From Ruminococcus sp. UBA3665 (lineage in GTDB: Bacteria > Bacillota > Clostridia > Oscillospirales > Ruminococcaceae), in NCBI GenBank assembly GCA_002373165.1, contig DFJS01000093.1, positions 1-12,358 of the forward strand: a stretch of DNA of 12,358 nt. The letters are read 5' to 3'. Position 1 is the first letter of the stretch. Each line of letters starts with the position of its first letter. The notes under the pieces were generated by a model. It had not been told where the DNA came from and did not search any database. It saw only the letters and a list, made by a program, of their open reading frames with translations. The translations under genes were made by a program, and so were the position numbers. Shown here one piece after another: positions 6,045-12,358 of the stretch.

Positions 6045-6919
6045 CAGATTTTGAAAATGCAATCGAGATTGCCAGTCTTACTAAAAAATATGACGGCTTT
6101 ACACTGGATGATGTGAATTTCAGCGTTCCGAAAGGCAGCATCATGGGCTTTATCGGACAGAACGGCGCAGGCAAGACTACTACAATCAGAGCTTTGCTGA
6201 ATATTATTGCAGTCGATGCCGGAAATATTAAACTGCTCGGCATGGATAATATCAAAGACGAAATAGAAATTAAAAAACGAATTTCTGTTGTCTTCGATGA
6301 ACTGCCCTTTCAGGATATTTTCAGCGCAAAGCAGATTGCAAGAATCCTCTGCGATATCTATCCGAAATGGGATAATCAGATTTATGAAGGCTATCTGGAA
6401 CGCTTTCAGCTTCCCATGAAAAAGAAAGTCGGGGAATTCTCCAAAGGCATGAAGATGAAGCTCCAGATTGCCGCGGCACTCTCTCACAGCGCGGAATTAT
6501 TAATCATGGACGAGGCCACAACCGGCCTTGACCCCGTTGTCCGGAATGAAATCTTAGATATTTTTTTAGAGTATCTCCAGAACGAAAATCACAGCATTCT
6601 GATGTCATCGCATATCACCAGCGATCTGGAAAAAGTCGCTGACAGCGTGACCTTCATCGACAGAGGAAAAATCCTGATTTCCGGCTATAAAGATGATATT
6701 CTTGAGAATCACGGCTTGATTAAATGCTCGAAAAAAGATTTTCAGGATATCGAAAAAGAAGATTTCATCAGTGCCCGGCTTTCCGATTTCGGCGCGGAAA
6801 TCATGATTTCTGACAAATCTGCTATGAAGCGGAAATATGCCGGACTTCTCCTCGAACCGACAACACTCGAAGAAATCATGCTGTTCTACGTCAACCGGAC
6901 AAAAAAGGAGTGGTCATAA
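6041..6919 (+). CDS. ABC transporter ATP-binding protein (YtrB/BcrA-like)
   Basis: This 292-residue protein is the ATPase subunit of an ABC-2 type exporter. It shows Walker A GQNGAGKTTT (39-48), the signature FSKGM (133-137, the variant common in this subfamily instead of LSGGQ), Walker B LLIMDE with D157-E158, the D-loop TGLDP and the H-loop H191 in SSHIT. All catalytic residues are present. The region after Walker A reads VVFDELPF, where many ABC proteins have a Q-loop glutamine; this is usual for YtrB-like proteins. The C-terminal 80 residues form a short extension of the kind seen in bacitracin- and lantibiotic-type ATPases. A GGAGG site at 6027-6031 precedes the start. The gene overlaps the regulator (ATGA) and the first permease (TAATG), which suggests coupled translation of the complex. 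It probably works with one or both permeases encoded downstream. Confidence 0.95.
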   Translation: MTDFENAIEIASLTKKYDGFTLDDVNFSVPKGSIMGFIGQNGAGKTTTIRALLNIIAVDAGNIKLLGMDNIKDEIEIKKRISVVFDELPFQDIFSAKQIARILCDIYPKWDNQIYEGYLERFQLPMKKKVGEFSKGMKMKLQIAAALSHSAELLIMDEATTGLDPVVRNEILDIFLEYLQNENHSILMSSHITSDLEKVADSVTFIDRGKILISGYKDDILENHGLIKCSKKDFQDIEKEDFISARLSDFGAEIMISDKSAMKRKYAGLLLEPTTLEEIMLFYVNRTKKEWS

Positions 6920-7725
6920 TGAAAGGCTTAATCTATCGTGATTTCTGTCTTGTCAAGAAAAACTGGATTCCTGTGTTCTGTATTTCAGTCGGGGCGGTTA
7001 TCTGGAATATTCTGGTACAGTTAAGCTTTGAATACGGCAATTTCAAAAAATATCTGCTGGACGACCCGAACGATACTTCCGGTGCAGGAGAAGTCTCCAG
7101 AGTCATGATTTATTATATCGGCTTGTATATGATTCCGTATCTTGCCTTGATTCTAATGGATACGCTTTCTGTTGTCCGTGCGGATTTGCCTGTCAAATGG
7201 GCAACGAACCGGAAAATCTTTCCGGTAACGGCTCTGCAATGGACAGTGAGCATCTACAGCATCAAAGTCATCGGTCTGCTGATTGCAATTATATTATTCC
7301 TCATCAACGGCTCGATTATGGCGCACATGACCGGAAATATATTCGGAATCTATGAATTCAATAATATGCTGTTGTTCGCCTGTTTTTATTTAGCGTTCGA
7401 CTGGGTACAGATGGCTTTCATGGTCAGGGTGCGAACCGAAAAAGAAATGAATTCCGCTGCTGCTTCGCCCCTGCTTGTCCTGATTCCGATGTTTGCGCTG
7501 GCTTATCCTAAATGCAAGAGCTATGCTTTCAAACTGGAAACACTCTTTCCGGAAGATGCCGAAATTGAGGTGCAGGAGCGAATCAGTCAGACAAAAGGCC
7601 TGCTGCAATCGGAATTCGGAGTCTATCGGGATGCAGTTGCCCCGTATCTCTGGCTGATTGTGCTTGCCTTGTTCGCGCTGGGATTTTATCTGACGTATCT
7701 GGGAATCAAAAGGAGGGAGAAATAA
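6919..7725 (+). CDS. ABC-2 type permease subunit 1
   Basis: This integral membrane protein of 268 residues has about six predicted membrane segments, near 17-36, 63-82, 112-131, 149-168, 183-196 and 242-262. The N-terminus MKGLIYRDFCL is typical of small clostridial ABC-2 family permeases. A charged loop between the fifth and sixth segments (about 200-235) resembles the large extracytoplasmic or cytoplasmic loop of such proteins. I place the start at the ATG 6919, not the upstream in-frame GTG 6910, because that GTG lies in the AAAGGAG ribosome binding site (6904-6910). The start overlaps the ATPase stop in a TAATG. Substrate specificity cannot be read from the sequence. Confidence 0.85.
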   Translation: MKGLIYRDFCLVKKNWIPVFCISVGAVIWNILVQLSFEYGNFKKYLLDDPNDTSGAGEVSRVMIYYIGLYMIPYLALILMDTLSVVRADLPVKWATNRKIFPVTALQWTVSIYSIKVIGLLIAIILFLINGSIMAHMTGNIFGIYEFNNMLLFACFYLAFDWVQMAFMVRVRTEKEMNSAAASPLLVLIPMFALAYPKCKSYAFKLETLFPEDAEIEVQERISQTKGLLQSEFGVYRDAVAPYLWLIVLALFALGFYLTYLGIKRREK

Positions 7726-7727
7726 TC

Positions 7728-8474
7728 ATGAAAGGCTTACTCTATAAAGAACTTGTGCAGAATAAAATCATGCTGGTTGCAGTAGGATTATGCTGTATAT
7801 TTTCCTCTTTCTTTATGGGAATTCTGCCGTTTATGGCGGTTATGGCGGAGGGGGATGATTTATCCAATGATGCATCCTTTACGGTGATAATGATGATATT
7901 TATTACAGTTCTGGATTATTTCTTTTTATTATGCTTTCAGGGGAATTTCTTCCAGACGGATGAGCGCAAGAAATGGGCTTATTTTATCGCATCCTCGCCG
8001 GAAACTTCTGTCGGCCAGGTCAGAAGCAAATATTTTCTCGTGATTATCTGCGATATGGGAGTGTTAATCTGGAGTTATTTCTTCGAGAATATCGCCAATC
8101 CGATTCAGGGAACAATCACCGGCACGACAGTCATTTCCGGACTGCTGTTTTTCGTTCATTTGTTTCTGAGTGCGTTTGATATTCCGTTTATGATTCGTTT
8201 CGGCGCAAAGGGCGGAAACATGGTGCATACCGTGATGTTTGTCCTGATGATTGCAGTCGGAGGGATTTATCTGCTGTTCGGGGATTTGTCATTTTTCGAT
8301 TCGATAGATGATTTCTATGATAAAATTCTGAATTTTCTGCACGGCGAAAATATTTCCGACTGGCTGTATTTCTGGCTTGGCCTGTTTATCTGGATTTCGA
8401 TGGGCTGTTATTGGCTGTCTTATCGGCTTTCCTGCAAATTTTATCTGAAAGGGGTCGAACATTATGCAAAATAA
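7728..8474 (+). CDS. ABC-2 type permease subunit 2
   Basis: The 248-residue protein has about six predicted membrane segments, near 14-38, 50-71, 101-120, 130-151, 166-184 and 212-231. It begins MKGLLYKELVQNK, matching the opening of permease 1. The cytoplasmic stretch TDERKKWAYFIASSP (77-91) followed by VRSKYFLV resembles the DERxKW...SKY motif of ABC_2 permeases. With permease 1 it may form a heterodimeric channel for the ATPase. A strong AGGAGGGAGA site lies 7-16 bases before the ATG, which is two bases after the permease 1 stop. The 3' end overlaps the CPBP gene by 11 bases. Confidence 0.85.
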   Translation: MKGLLYKELVQNKIMLVAVGLCCIFSSFFMGILPFMAVMAEGDDLSNDASFTVIMMIFITVLDYFFLLCFQGNFFQTDERKKWAYFIASSPETSVGQVRSKYFLVIICDMGVLIWSYFFENIANPIQGTITGTTVISGLLFFVHLFLSAFDIPFMIRFGAKGGNMVHTVMFVLMIAVGGIYLLFGDLSFFDSIDDFYDKILNFLHGENISDWLYFWLGLFIWISMGCYWLSYRLSCKFYLKGVEHYAK

Positions 8475-9333
8475 AAAACAAGAATGGCAGAGAGTCGGCA
8501 TTTTCTTTCTGTTATCGTATGCGATCGCCTATATTCCGGAAATCACGCTCGGCTGGAAGATGGGGGATTATGAAAACTGGACTGACCCGGACATGCTGGG
8601 CTGGTTCTTATTCGTGACGTTTTCGCCGGCGATTGCCGTCGTCCTGACAAGATACATCACCAAAGAAGGCTGGAAAGACAGTCTTCTGCATATCAATCTG
8701 AAAGGCAATCTGAAATATTATATGTTATCTGTTTTTTTCCTGATTGCCTTTGAACTGCCCAGAGGCATCACGGCAAACCTGATGGCAGGGGAACCCCCGT
8801 TTGCAGGCTTTACCGTTCCAAAATTTTTCGGCATTCTCCTGATGACGGCAGGCATGTCGATTCCGTTAGCGTTCATCAATTTCGGTGAAGAACTCGGCTG
8901 GAGAGGATATTTATATCCGAAGCTGGAAAAATTAATCGGCGTACCGGGAACGGTTATCATCGGCGGAATCGTATGGGGATTATGGCACGCACCCCTGACA
9001 GTCAAGGGTCACAATTTCGGGACGGATTACCCCGGCTTTCCGTATCTGGGATTAGTCCTGATGAGCCTGTTCTGCATCAGTACGGGTACATTTCTGATGT
9101 GGCTGACGAAAAAGACAAATTCCGTCTATCCGGCGAGCATCGCGCATTCGATTAATAATAATTCTGCCGGGGCGGTTGCCTATTCGCTGGCTTCTGAAAA
9201 AATAGAAGAAGACACTATTGATTTATTTCAGCATTCTGCTATTACGATGGGCTATATGCTGATTCTGGCAGTCGTTTTCACAATCCTGATTCTGAAAGAC
9301 AGCAAAAAACAAAAAACTCCGGCGGAATCTTAA
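8464..9333 (+). CDS. CPBP family intramembrane metalloprotease-like protein
   Basis: The 289-residue polytopic membrane protein belongs to the CPBP (CAAX protease and bacteriocin-processing, Abi) family. The motifs are intact: EELGWRG with E142, E143 and R147, FxxxH-like WGLWH with H165, and HSINN with H228 and N232. These residues form the catalytic site of glutamate-type intramembrane proteases. Segments near 11-30, 45-62, 86-104, 121-140, 151-168, 191-215 and 259-277 appear hydrophobic. Bacterial members are often linked to bacteriocin immunity or maturation, and its place behind an ABC exporter fits that, although no precursor peptide is seen. The start overlaps the permease 2 stop by 11 bases and has AAAGGGG nine bases upstream. 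The stop codon sits in the loop of the terminator hairpin. Confidence 0.9.
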   Translation: MQNKKQEWQRVGIFFLLSYAIAYIPEITLGWKMGDYENWTDPDMLGWFLFVTFSPAIAVVLTRYITKEGWKDSLLHINLKGNLKYYMLSVFFLIAFELPRGITANLMAGEPPFAGFTVPKFFGILLMTAGMSIPLAFINFGEELGWRGYLYPKLEKLIGVPGTVIIGGIVWGLWHAPLTVKGHNFGTDYPGFPYLGLVLMSLFCISTGTFLMWLTKKTNSVYPASIAHSINNNSAGAVAYSLASEKIEEDTIDLFQHSAITMGYMLILAVVFTILILKDSKKQKTPAES

Positions 9334-9348
9334 TCTGCCGGAGTTTTT
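9312..9348 (+). terminator. Intrinsic terminator of the ABC/CPBP cassette
   Basis: A perfect 12-base inverted repeat, AAAAACTCCGGC (9312-9323) and GCCGGAGTTTTT (9337-9348), has a 13-base loop. The GC-rich core is seven pairs, followed by five T residues. The A-run on the left makes it potentially bidirectional. The CPBP stop codon (9331-9333) lies in the loop, so the end of the reading frame and the terminator overlap. Confidence 0.93.
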
Positions 9349-9401
9349 CCACAAATCCGGCCGTTGAAACTTGTGCAGAATGTCAAAATTCAAATATTCT
9401 C

Positions 9402-9430
9402 TTGATTTGGTTCTGACAAAGTGCTATAAT
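9402..9430 (+). promoter_or_regulatory. Promoter of the ilvBNC operon
   Basis: TTGATT (9402-9407), 17 bases and a perfect TATAAT (9425-9430) form a good sigma-A promoter. The start of transcription near 9437 leaves a leader of only about 50 bases. This holds no T-box, no leader peptide and no terminator-like hairpin. Between the upstream terminator and this promoter (9349-9401) I see no convincing operator. Confidence 0.8.
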
Positions 9431-9489
9431 AAAAGACAAGAACTGTTTTTTAGAATTTAGTTTCACATCAAAAGAAAGGATTTGAAATC

Positions 9490-11172
9490 ATGATTTTATC
9501 AGGCGCAGAAATTGTCGTAGAAACGCTGATCGAACAGGGATGCAAAACCGTGTTCGGCTATCCCGGCGGTCAGGTAATTAATCTTTATGATGCATTATAT
9601 ACCAGAAGCGACAGAATTCAGCATATTTTAACCGCACATGAACAAGGTGCGGCACATGCCGCCGACGGCTATGCCAGAGCCAGCGGAGAAGTCGGCGTAG
9701 TCATTGCGACTTCCGGCCCCGGCGCAACCAATCTTGTCACAGGCATTGCAACAGCGTATCTGGATTCCATTCCGCTGATTGCCATTACCGGCAATGTGCC
9801 GAATTCCTTAATCGGCAAGGACAGCTTTCAGGAAGTCGATATCACAGGAGTGACACTGCCGATTACAAAACATAATTTCTTAGTCAAGAGCATCGATAAG
9901 CTGGCGGATACCATCCGGGAAGCCTTTGCGATTGCCAAATCCGGCCGTCCGGGGCCTGTGCTGATCGATATTCCCAAAGATGTGCAGGTTGCAACGTATC
10001 CTTATCAGGCCTGTCCGGTTGTTGAAAAGAAACTCCAGAAAAAGGCCAAAGGCGATAAGCTCTCCAGAGCCGCCCAGATGATTGCAGAATGTCACAAGCC
10101 GTATATTTATTTCGGCGGCGGTGCAGTTTCCGCAGATATTTCAAAAGAAATTACCGCGCTTGCTGATCTGATTGATGCGCCTATCGGCTGTACTATGATG
10201 GGGCTTTCAGCAGTGCCTGTCGATCATCCGCGTTATCTTGGCATGGAAGGAATGCACGGGCATTATGCATCCAGTGTGGCACAGGATGAGGCCGATCTGA
10301 TTATTACCATCGGCGCAAGATTCAGCGACCGCGCAACAGGAAACGTCGCTAAATATGCCAGAAAAGCAAAGATTATTCATATCGATACTGACGGCGCAGA
10401 GCTTAATAAAAACGTTTCTGTCGAGCTGGGCATCGAATGCGATGTCAAAGATGCACTCCAGAGACTGATTTCTTTGATTGATAAGACAGAACATCCCGAC
10501 TGGATGGCAAGAATTGCCGAACTCAAAGCCGAAGAAGCGGTTCAGTTCGAGAAAGTCACAGCAAAAGACAGAATCACACCGTATGCACTGATTCAGGAAA
10601 CGGCAAAGCATACCGCTCCGGATACGCCCATTGTCACAGACGTGGGACAGCATCAGATGTGGGTAGCACAGTTTTATCCGTTCCGGAATTCCAGAACTTT
10701 CATTTCCAGCGGCGGTCTTGGCACGATGGGCTTCGGACTGGGTGCTGCTGTCGGCGCGGCCAAGGCAACCGGCAAACGGACGGTTCTGTTCACAGGTGAC
10801 GGCAGTTTCGGCATGAATCTGAACGAACTCGCTACTGTTTCGGCCGAGAATGTTCCTGTAGTCATCATCATCATGAATAACCATGTACTCGGCATGGTAC
10901 GTCAGTGGCAGACGCTGTTCTTCCAGAAGCACTACTCTAATACAGATCTGCATGACAGAAAAACCGATTTTGTCAAGCTGGCCGAGGCATTCGGCATCCG
11001 GGGCTATCGGATTCATAATCTTTCCGAACTTTCCGGCGTGATGGAAAAGGCTTTCGCCGAAGAAACCCCGGTACTGGTAGACTGCGCTATCTATGAAGAC
11101 GAATTTGTTCTTCCCATGCTTCCGCCCGGCGGCTGCATTGAAGATATCATCACAGAAAGGACTGACAAGTAA
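9490..11172 (+). CDS. ilvB: Acetolactate synthase large subunit
   Basis: This 560-residue protein is the catalytic subunit of acetohydroxyacid synthase. It joins two pyruvates to 2-acetolactate, or pyruvate and 2-oxobutyrate to 2-aceto-2-hydroxybutyrate, the first common step of valine, leucine and isoleucine synthesis. The N-terminal domain has FGYPGGQVINLYD and the catalytic glutamate E51 in AHEQGAAH. The middle FAD-binding domain has GARFSDRATGN near 275. The C-terminal domain carries the thiamine diphosphate and magnesium motif GDGSF, with D437, to MNN, with N464. The FAD domain and the adjacent small subunit separate it from catabolic AlsS-type enzymes. A GAAAGGA site at 9474-9480 is nine bases from the ATG. 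The stop overlaps the ilvN start in a TAATG, so the two subunits are probably made in fixed ratio. Length is normal for the family. Confidence 0.97.
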   Translation: MILSGAEIVVETLIEQGCKTVFGYPGGQVINLYDALYTRSDRIQHILTAHEQGAAHAADGYARASGEVGVVIATSGPGATNLVTGIATAYLDSIPLIAITGNVPNSLIGKDSFQEVDITGVTLPITKHNFLVKSIDKLADTIREAFAIAKSGRPGPVLIDIPKDVQVATYPYQACPVVEKKLQKKAKGDKLSRAAQMIAECHKPYIYFGGGAVSADISKEITALADLIDAPIGCTMMGLSAVPVDHPRYLGMEGMHGHYASSVAQDEADLIITIGARFSDRATGNVAKYARKAKIIHIDTDGAELNKNVSVELGIECDVKDALQRLISLIDKTEHPDWMARIAELKAEEAVQFEKVTAKDRITPYALIQETAKHTAPDTPIVTDVGQHQMWVAQFYPFRNSRTFISSGGLGTMGFGLGAAVGAAKATGKRTVLFTGDGSFGMNLNELATVSAENVPVVIIIMNNHVLGMVRQWQTLFFQKHYSNTDLHDRKTDFVKLAEAFGIRGYRIHNLSELSGVMEKAFAEETPVLVDCAIYEDEFVLPMLPPGGCIEDIITERTDK

Positions 11173-11678
11173 TGGAACGTTTTGTCATTGCAATTCTGGT
11201 AGAGAATCAGCCCGGTATTCTGACCCGTGTGGCAAGCATGTTCAACCGCCGCGGCTTCAACATCGACAGCCTGACCGTCAGCGAAACGGAAACACATGAA
11301 TATTCCAGAATTACCATTTCCCTGACCGGCGACGACGGCACCTGCCGCCAGATTATCAAACAGCTGAAAAAGCTCTACAACGTCAAGGAAGTCAAAGTCA
11401 TGGACCGGCAGAAAAGCGTGTTCCGTGAACTTGCCCTGATCAAACTCCAGAACCGCCCGGAAACCCGGCAGGAAATTTTATCTGCTGTCGATATTTTCCG
11501 TTCTAAGATTGTTGATTTTTCTCCGTCAACGCTCTGTGTCGAAATTACAGGAGAAACTTCCAAAATTGAGGCATTTATTGCACTTGTGGAACCGCTCGGC
11601 ATTCTCGAAATGTGCCGCACTGGCGTGGTGGCAATCGAACGCGGCTGTCACTATCTGAACAGCGAGACAAGTCTTTAA
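11172..11678 (+). CDS. ilvN: Acetolactate synthase small (regulatory) subunit
   Basis: This 168-residue protein is the regulatory subunit that activates IlvB and confers feedback inhibition, usually by valine. The N-terminal ACT domain (about 1-77) begins MERFVIAILVENQPGILTRV and continues with RRGFNIDSLTVSETE; the NQPG loop is where ligands bind in this family. A second alpha-beta domain (about 85-163) corresponds to the ALS_ss_C domain. The length matches stand-alone IlvN/IlvH proteins, so end-product control is probably intact. GAAAGGA at 11155-11161, in the end of ilvB, is the likely ribosome binding site. The ilvC start follows 45 bases after its stop. The gene is called ilvH in some species. 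Confidence 0.95.
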   Translation: MERFVIAILVENQPGILTRVASMFNRRGFNIDSLTVSETETHEYSRITISLTGDDGTCRQIIKQLKKLYNVKEVKVMDRQKSVFRELALIKLQNRPETRQEILSAVDIFRSKIVDFSPSTLCVEITGETSKIEAFIALVEPLGILEMCRTGVVAIERGCHYLNSETSL

Positions 11679-11701
11679 ATCAAATATATTTTTATTATTT
11701 C

Positions 11702-11721
11702 TTAAGAAAAGGAGTTCTTAA
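11702..11721 (+). promoter_or_regulatory. ilvC ribosome binding site in an AU-rich hairpin loop
   Basis: TTAAGAA (11702-11708) and TTCTTAA (11715-11721) form a perfect seven-base dyad whose six-base loop is AAGGAG, the Shine-Dalgarno sequence itself. The ATG of ilvC follows two bases later at 11724. The stem is all A-T but for one pair, so it would be weak. It could present the binding site in a loop or could be chance; the symmetry is exact. Confidence 0.5.
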
Positions 11722-11723
11722 AC

Positions 11724-12358
11724 ATGGCAGAAGCAAGAATTTTTTATCAGCAGGATTGTGATATCCACAAGCTCGACGGCAAGACCGTTGCCATCATCGG
11801 CTACGGCTCTCAGGGTCACGCCCATGCACTGAATCTTCAGGAAAGCGGCGTGAATGTTGTCGTTGGTCTGTACGAAGGCAGCAAAAGCTGGGCAAAGGCT
11901 GAAAAGCAGGGTCTGAAAGTCCTGACGACTGCCGAAGCTGCTAAAATTGCCGATATCATCATGATTCTGATTCCGGATGAAAAGCAGAAAGCTCTGTATG
12001 AATCCGATATCAAGCCCTATCTGACAGCAGGCAAGACACTGGCTTTCGCACACGGCTTTAATATTCACTTTGGCTGTATCGTTCCTCCGGCAGATGTCAA
12101 CGTCATCATGATCGCTCCGAAGGCTCCGGGTCATACCGTAAGAAGCGAATATCAGGCCGGCAAGGGCACTCCCTGCCTGATTGCCGTTCAGCAGGATGCA
12201 ACAGGCGATGCTCAGGAAATCGGTCTGGCCTATGCGGCCGGAATCGGCGGCGCACGTGCCGGCGTTCTGGAAACTACATTCAGAACTGAAACCGAAACTG
12301 ACCTCTTCGGCGAACAGGCTGTTCTGTGCGGCGGCGTTTGCGCTCTGATGCAGGCAGG
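11724..12358 (+). CDS. ilvC: Ketol-acid reductoisomerase, partial (cut at window end)
   Basis: The first 211 codons of a class I ketol-acid reductoisomerase are present, and the frame runs open to the end of the window. The enzyme isomerises and reduces 2-acetolactate or 2-aceto-2-hydroxybutyrate, the second step after IlvBN. The Rossmann motif GYGSQG (26-31), the catalytic H110 in AHGFNIHF, K133 in APKAPGHTVR and the metal-binding DLFGE (D193, E197) are visible. The cofactor loop after the second strand reads GLYEGSKSW; many relatives have arginine where Y50 stands, a position near the NADPH phosphate site. The start is the ATG after AAAAGGAG, nine bases away. About 120-140 residues of the C-terminal knotted domain lie beyond the window. 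It is the third gene of ilvBNC, with no terminator or promoter seen between it and ilvN. Confidence 0.96.
   Translation, partial: MAEARIFYQQDCDIHKLDGKTVAIIGYGSQGHAHALNLQESGVNVVVGLYEGSKSWAKAEKQGLKVLTTAEAAKIADIIMILIPDEKQKALYESDIKPYLTAGKTLAFAHGFNIHFGCIVPPADVNVIMIAPKAPGHTVRSEYQAGKGTPCLIAVQQDATGDAQEIGLAYAAGIGGARAGVLETTFRTETETDLFGEQAVLCGGVCALMQA

Noticed and set aside
6910..6918. GTG start for permease 1
   Set aside because: It overlaps the AAAGGAG ribosome binding site. The ATG at 6919 has proper spacing and gives the usual MKGL N-terminus.
9378..9402. Possible CodY box or dyad upstream of the ilvB promoter
   Set aside because: The AT-rich stretch has an AGAAT/ATTCT symmetry but matches the CodY consensus poorly, at a level expected by chance.

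Overview
The window looks like a stretch of core chromosome from a low-to-mid GC Gram-positive anaerobe of the class Clostridia, probably Oscillospiraceae and Ruminococcus-like. The evidence is the purine-rich AGGAGG-type ribosome binding sites, consensus sigma-A promoters with 17-base spacers, a Gram-positive type Rel protein next to recJ, a YtrA-type GntR/ABC cassette, and tRNA genes without an encoded CCA. The genus is an inference; the class is fairly safe. No CRISPR array, prophage or insertion sequence is visible.

Positions 1-530 are a minus-strand stable-RNA region. Two tRNA-Ser genes, UGA at 404-489 and GCU at 211-297, each have their own TTGACA-17-TATAAT promoter. Further left are two more minus-strand TTGACA-type promoters, 92 bases apart, which point off the left edge and could be a tandem promoter pair for another stable RNA operon. 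The GCU tRNA has a poorly paired acceptor stem, the most unexpected detail of the window.

Positions 575-5544 are a plus-strand transcription unit of recJ (DNA repair exonuclease), rel (bifunctional (p)ppGpp synthetase/hydrolase) and a DUF5662 gene. It runs from a promoter at 575 to a strong intrinsic terminator at 5498-5544.

Positions 5568-9348 are a five-gene accessory cassette: a small YtrA-like GntR repressor, an ABC-2 type ATPase, two permeases that may be paralogues, and a CPBP intramembrane protease-like protein. The genes are tightly coupled (ATGA and TAATG overlaps). A near-perfect consensus promoter precedes them, with a dyad on its start region that is probably the repressor's own operator. 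The unit ends in a perfect hairpin terminator. The likely role is export of, or resistance to, a membrane-active compound; the substrate is unknown.

Positions 9402-12358 hold the start of a branched-chain amino acid operon: ilvB and ilvN (acetohydroxyacid synthase, large and regulatory subunits) followed by ilvC, which is cut by the window end. The leader is only about 50 bases, with no visible T-box or attenuator, so control is probably by a DNA-binding regulator and by feedback on IlvN. Apart from the odd tRNA and the accessory cassette the window is ordinary, and I see no clear sign of a wholly new system.
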